Below are positions 5,083 through 6,775 of a stretch of DNA of 6,775 bases, piece by piece (positions within the stretch are counted from its first letter, which is position 1; every line of letters starts with the position of its first letter). Location: the NCBI GenBank assembly GCA_045633005.1, contig JAZQXT010000085.1:1-6775 (forward strand). Reading direction: 5' to 3'. The translations under genes were made by a program, and so were the position numbers. Origin of the DNA: CAG-390 sp045633005 (GTDB lineage: Bacteria > Bacillota > Clostridia > Oscillospirales > CAG-272). Under the pieces are notes generated by a model, which saw only the letters and a list, made by a program, of their open reading frames with translations, was not told where the DNA came from and ran no database searches.

Positions 5083-6636
5083 ATGGACCCTATTTTGGTA
5101 ATTGCTCTTTGTTCGGGCATCGGAGTTGCGGCGTTGCTTCTCGGTATCCTTATCGGATTTTTAGTCCGTAAGGCGATAGCGAAGCGTAAGCTCGGAACTG
5201 CGGAGGAGCGAGCAAAGCAGATCGAGGCAGATTCGAAGATGAAGGCGGAGATGGAAGCCAACAAGACGATGGTTTCGGCGCAGAAGGAGATAAACCAGCT
5301 CCGTGCCGAGGCAGAGCGCGAGATAAAGGAACGCCGTTCCGAGGTCTCCCGTTCCGAGCGCAGGCTTTCGCAAAAGGAAGAGACCCTTGACAAAAAGACC
5401 GAGCAGCTTGAAAAGAAAAACGAGCAGCTTGATAAAAAGCTCAAGGAAAACGACGCCATCCGCGCACAGGTAGAGGAAGCACTCGCACAGCAGAGGTCGG
5501 CTCTCGAAAGAATTTCGGGACTCACCGCTGAGGAGGCGAAGGCAGAGCTTCTTGAAAATCTTGAAACTGTTGCAAAGTTCGAGTTCGCACAGAGAATGGA
5601 CGAGCTTGAGGAGCAGTTCAAGGACGAGGCAGACGAAAAAGCGAGAAATTACATCTCACTTGCAATTCAGCGTTGTGCCGCTGACCACGTTGCCGAAACG
5701 ACCGTTACCGCCGTGGCTATTCCCAGCGAGGATATGAAGGGCCGCATCATAGGCAGAGAGGGCCGTAACATTCTTAAGCTTGAAACGCTTACGGGCGTTG
5801 AGCTCATCATCGACGACACCCCCGACGCTATTACGCTTTCGGGCTTTGACCCCGTCAGACGCGAGGTTGCAAGGCTTGCTCTTGAAAAGCTGATAGCAGA
5901 CGGACGTATACATCCCGCGCGCATCGAGGAAATGGTCGAAAAGTCACGCAGGGAAGTCGAGGAGGGCATCAAGCAGGCAGGCGAGAGAGCGACCTTCGAG
6001 GTCGGAGTTCACGGACTCAACCCCGAACTTGTAAGACTGCTCGGCAGACTTCGTTACCGCACGAGCTACGGACAGAACGTGCTTAAGCACTCTGTTGAGG
6101 TAGCATTCCTTGCAGGTATGATGGCAGAGGAGCTTGGCGTAGACGCCGCAACGGCGCGCCGCGCAGGACTTCTCCACGATATCGGTAAGGCGTTCCCGCA
6201 CGACGTTGAGGGAACACACGTTCAGATCGGCGTAAACGCCGCAAAGAAGTACAAGGAGAGCCGCGAGGTAGTTCACGCTATCGAGGCTCACCACAACGAC
6301 GTAGAGCCCAAGACCGTAATTGCTGTGATCGTTCAGGCGGCGGATGCTATTTCCGCGGCACGCCCCGGCGCACGCAGAGAGGATTTGGAAAACTACATCA
6401 AGCGTCTTGAAAAGCTTGAGGAGATCGCCAAGGAATTCCACGGAGTCGATAAGGCGTATGCAATTCAGGCAGGCAGAGAGCTTCGCGTAATGGTCAAGCC
6501 CGAGGAGGTCAACGACGAGGGAATGAAGGTAATTGCACGCGATATGGCGGCAAAGATACGCGAGGAAGTAAAGTACCCCGGTCAGATCAAGGTAAATCTT
6601 ATCAGGGAATCCAGAGCCGTAGATTACGCAAAGTAA
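5083..6636 (+). CDS. rny: Ribonuclease Y
   Basis: RNase Y is the membrane-bound endoribonuclease that starts bulk mRNA decay in many Firmicutes. The 517-aa length is typical. The domain order is complete: one N-terminal membrane helix (about 4-28) followed by a basic stretch; a long charged coiled coil (about 35-190); a KH RNA-binding domain with GRIIGREGRN (220-229); and an HD domain with LKHSVE (334-339), the catalytic LLHDIGKA (363-370, His365-Asp366), EAHHNDVEP (401-409) and QAADAIS (418-424). No key residue is missing. The start follows an excellent ribosome binding site and a clear promoter. No good terminator follows the stop, so transcription may continue into the gene beginning at 6747. 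In B. subtilis rny is not next to yloC, so the head-to-head pairing with yicC is a feature of this lineage. Confidence 0.97.
   Translation: MDPILVIALCSGIGVAALLLGILIGFLVRKAIAKRKLGTAEERAKQIEADSKMKAEMEANKTMVSAQKEINQLRAEAEREIKERRSEVSRSERRLSQKEETLDKKTEQLEKKNEQLDKKLKENDAIRAQVEEALAQQRSALERISGLTAEEAKAELLENLETVAKFEFAQRMDELEEQFKDEADEKARNYISLAIQRCAADHVAETTVTAVAIPSEDMKGRIIGREGRNILKLETLTGVELIIDDTPDAITLSGFDPVRREVARLALEKLIADGRIHPARIEEMVEKSRREVEEGIKQAGERATFEVGVHGLNPELVRLLGRLRYRTSYGQNVLKHSVEVAFLAGMMAEELGVDAATARRAGLLHDIGKAFPHDVEGTHVQIGVNAAKKYKESREVVHAIEAHHNDVEPKTVIAVIVQAADAISAARPGARREDLENYIKRLEKLEEIAKEFHGVDKAYAIQAGRELRVMVKPEEVNDEGMKVIARDMAAKIREEVKYPGQIKVNLIRESRAVDYAK
5386..5448 (+). repeat. Three 21-bp tandem units coding heptads in the RNase Y coiled coil
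   Basis: Three consecutive 21-bp units encode LDKKTEQ, LEKKNEQ and LDKKLKE (residues 102-122). Each begins with CTT for a Leu in a heptad position and continues with a GA(C/A/T)AA(A/G)AA(A/G) core. The pattern fits heptad-by-heptad duplication of a coiled coil, or selection on the heptad alone. Confidence 0.7.
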
Positions 6637-6746
6637 TCGCTAAAGCACATTTTTCTCATTCTCCCGCAAGGGATTTAGATAAACTTTATATAGAGCCCCT
6701 ATGGAAATGTATCAGCGGCACGCCGCGATAAAATAGAGAAAAGAAA
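6637..6746. other. 110-nt gap between rny and the next gene
   Basis: No terminator with a U-tract is present. There is a weak TCCC-GCAA-GGGA stem-loop with a GNRA-type loop (about 6662-6673) and a GCGGC-AC-GCCGC inverted repeat (about 6714-6725) followed by ATAAAATAG. A tiny open frame at 6701-6736 would code for MEMYQRHAAIK, but it has no good ribosome binding site. No -35/-10 pair is convincing. It may be simple read-through spacing. Confidence 0.4.
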
Positions 6747-6775
6747 ATGAGTAAAAAGCCGACACGGTTTGTCCG
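6747..6775 (+). CDS. Start of an unidentified gene, cut by the window edge
   Basis: An ATG at 6747 opens a frame reading MSKKPTRFV to the end of the window. It follows a purine-rich stretch (AGAGAAAAGAAA) that could be a weak ribosome binding site. The lysine-rich opening looks like a real N-terminus, and the gene would be co-directional with rny. Nine residues are too few to name a family. Confidence 0.4.

Noticed and set aside
5058..5621. 187-codon antisense frame opposite rny
   Set aside because: Its Ser/Phe-rich composition is the expected complement of the charged coiled-coil region of RNase Y, and it has no independent start signals.
6637..6746. Terminator after rny
   Set aside because: The two short inverted repeats have 4-5 bp stems and no following U-tract, so I did not call termination.

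Overview
The window looks like a chromosomal housekeeping segment from an anaerobic Firmicute, most likely class Clostridia and probably a gut-type lineage. The basis is gene content and order (YicC, RemA/DUF370, omega, PriA, deformylase, RNase Y), strong AGGAG-type ribosome binding sites, Gram-positive-style sigma-A promoters, and a moderately GC-rich, GC-ending codon bias with very AT-rich intergenic DNA. RNase Y together with a RemA homologue argues strongly for Firmicutes; a finer placement is inference.

Layout. Two transcription units diverge from an intergenic region at 4825-5082. Leftward, a near-perfect promoter (TTGACA-17-TATAAT) starts a compact five-gene operon: yicC (endoribonuclease family), remA (small DNA-binding regulator family), rpoZ (RNA polymerase omega), priA (replication restart helicase) and def (peptide deformylase). 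Gaps between these genes are 9 to 37 nt, and each gene has its own Shine-Dalgarno sequence. Rightward, a second promoter (TTGACA-17-TAAAAT with an extended -10) drives rny (RNase Y, membrane-anchored mRNA-decay endonuclease). Then come a 110-nt gap and the first nine codons of an unidentified gene cut by the window edge.

The leftward operon ends in an 11-bp hairpin that contains the def stop codon. Directly beyond it is the most unusual element here: an array of small perfect hairpins (about 88-201) with three-base loops. The stem sequences all differ, while the short linkers between them keep the core CTTCA. This is the reverse of CRISPR logic and is not explained by any coding feature.

How the genes fit together. 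The cluster joins functions tied to transcription (omega), replication restart (PriA), protein maturation (Def) and RNA turnover (YicC and RNase Y, back to back on a shared control region). Compared with the Bacillus-type order yloC-remA-gmk-rpoZ-coaBC-priA-def-fmt, this copy lacks gmk between remA and rpoZ, coaBC between rpoZ and priA, and fmt directly after def. No RNA genes, insertion sequences or CRISPR arrays are visible, and no intergenic stretch exceeds 300 bases.
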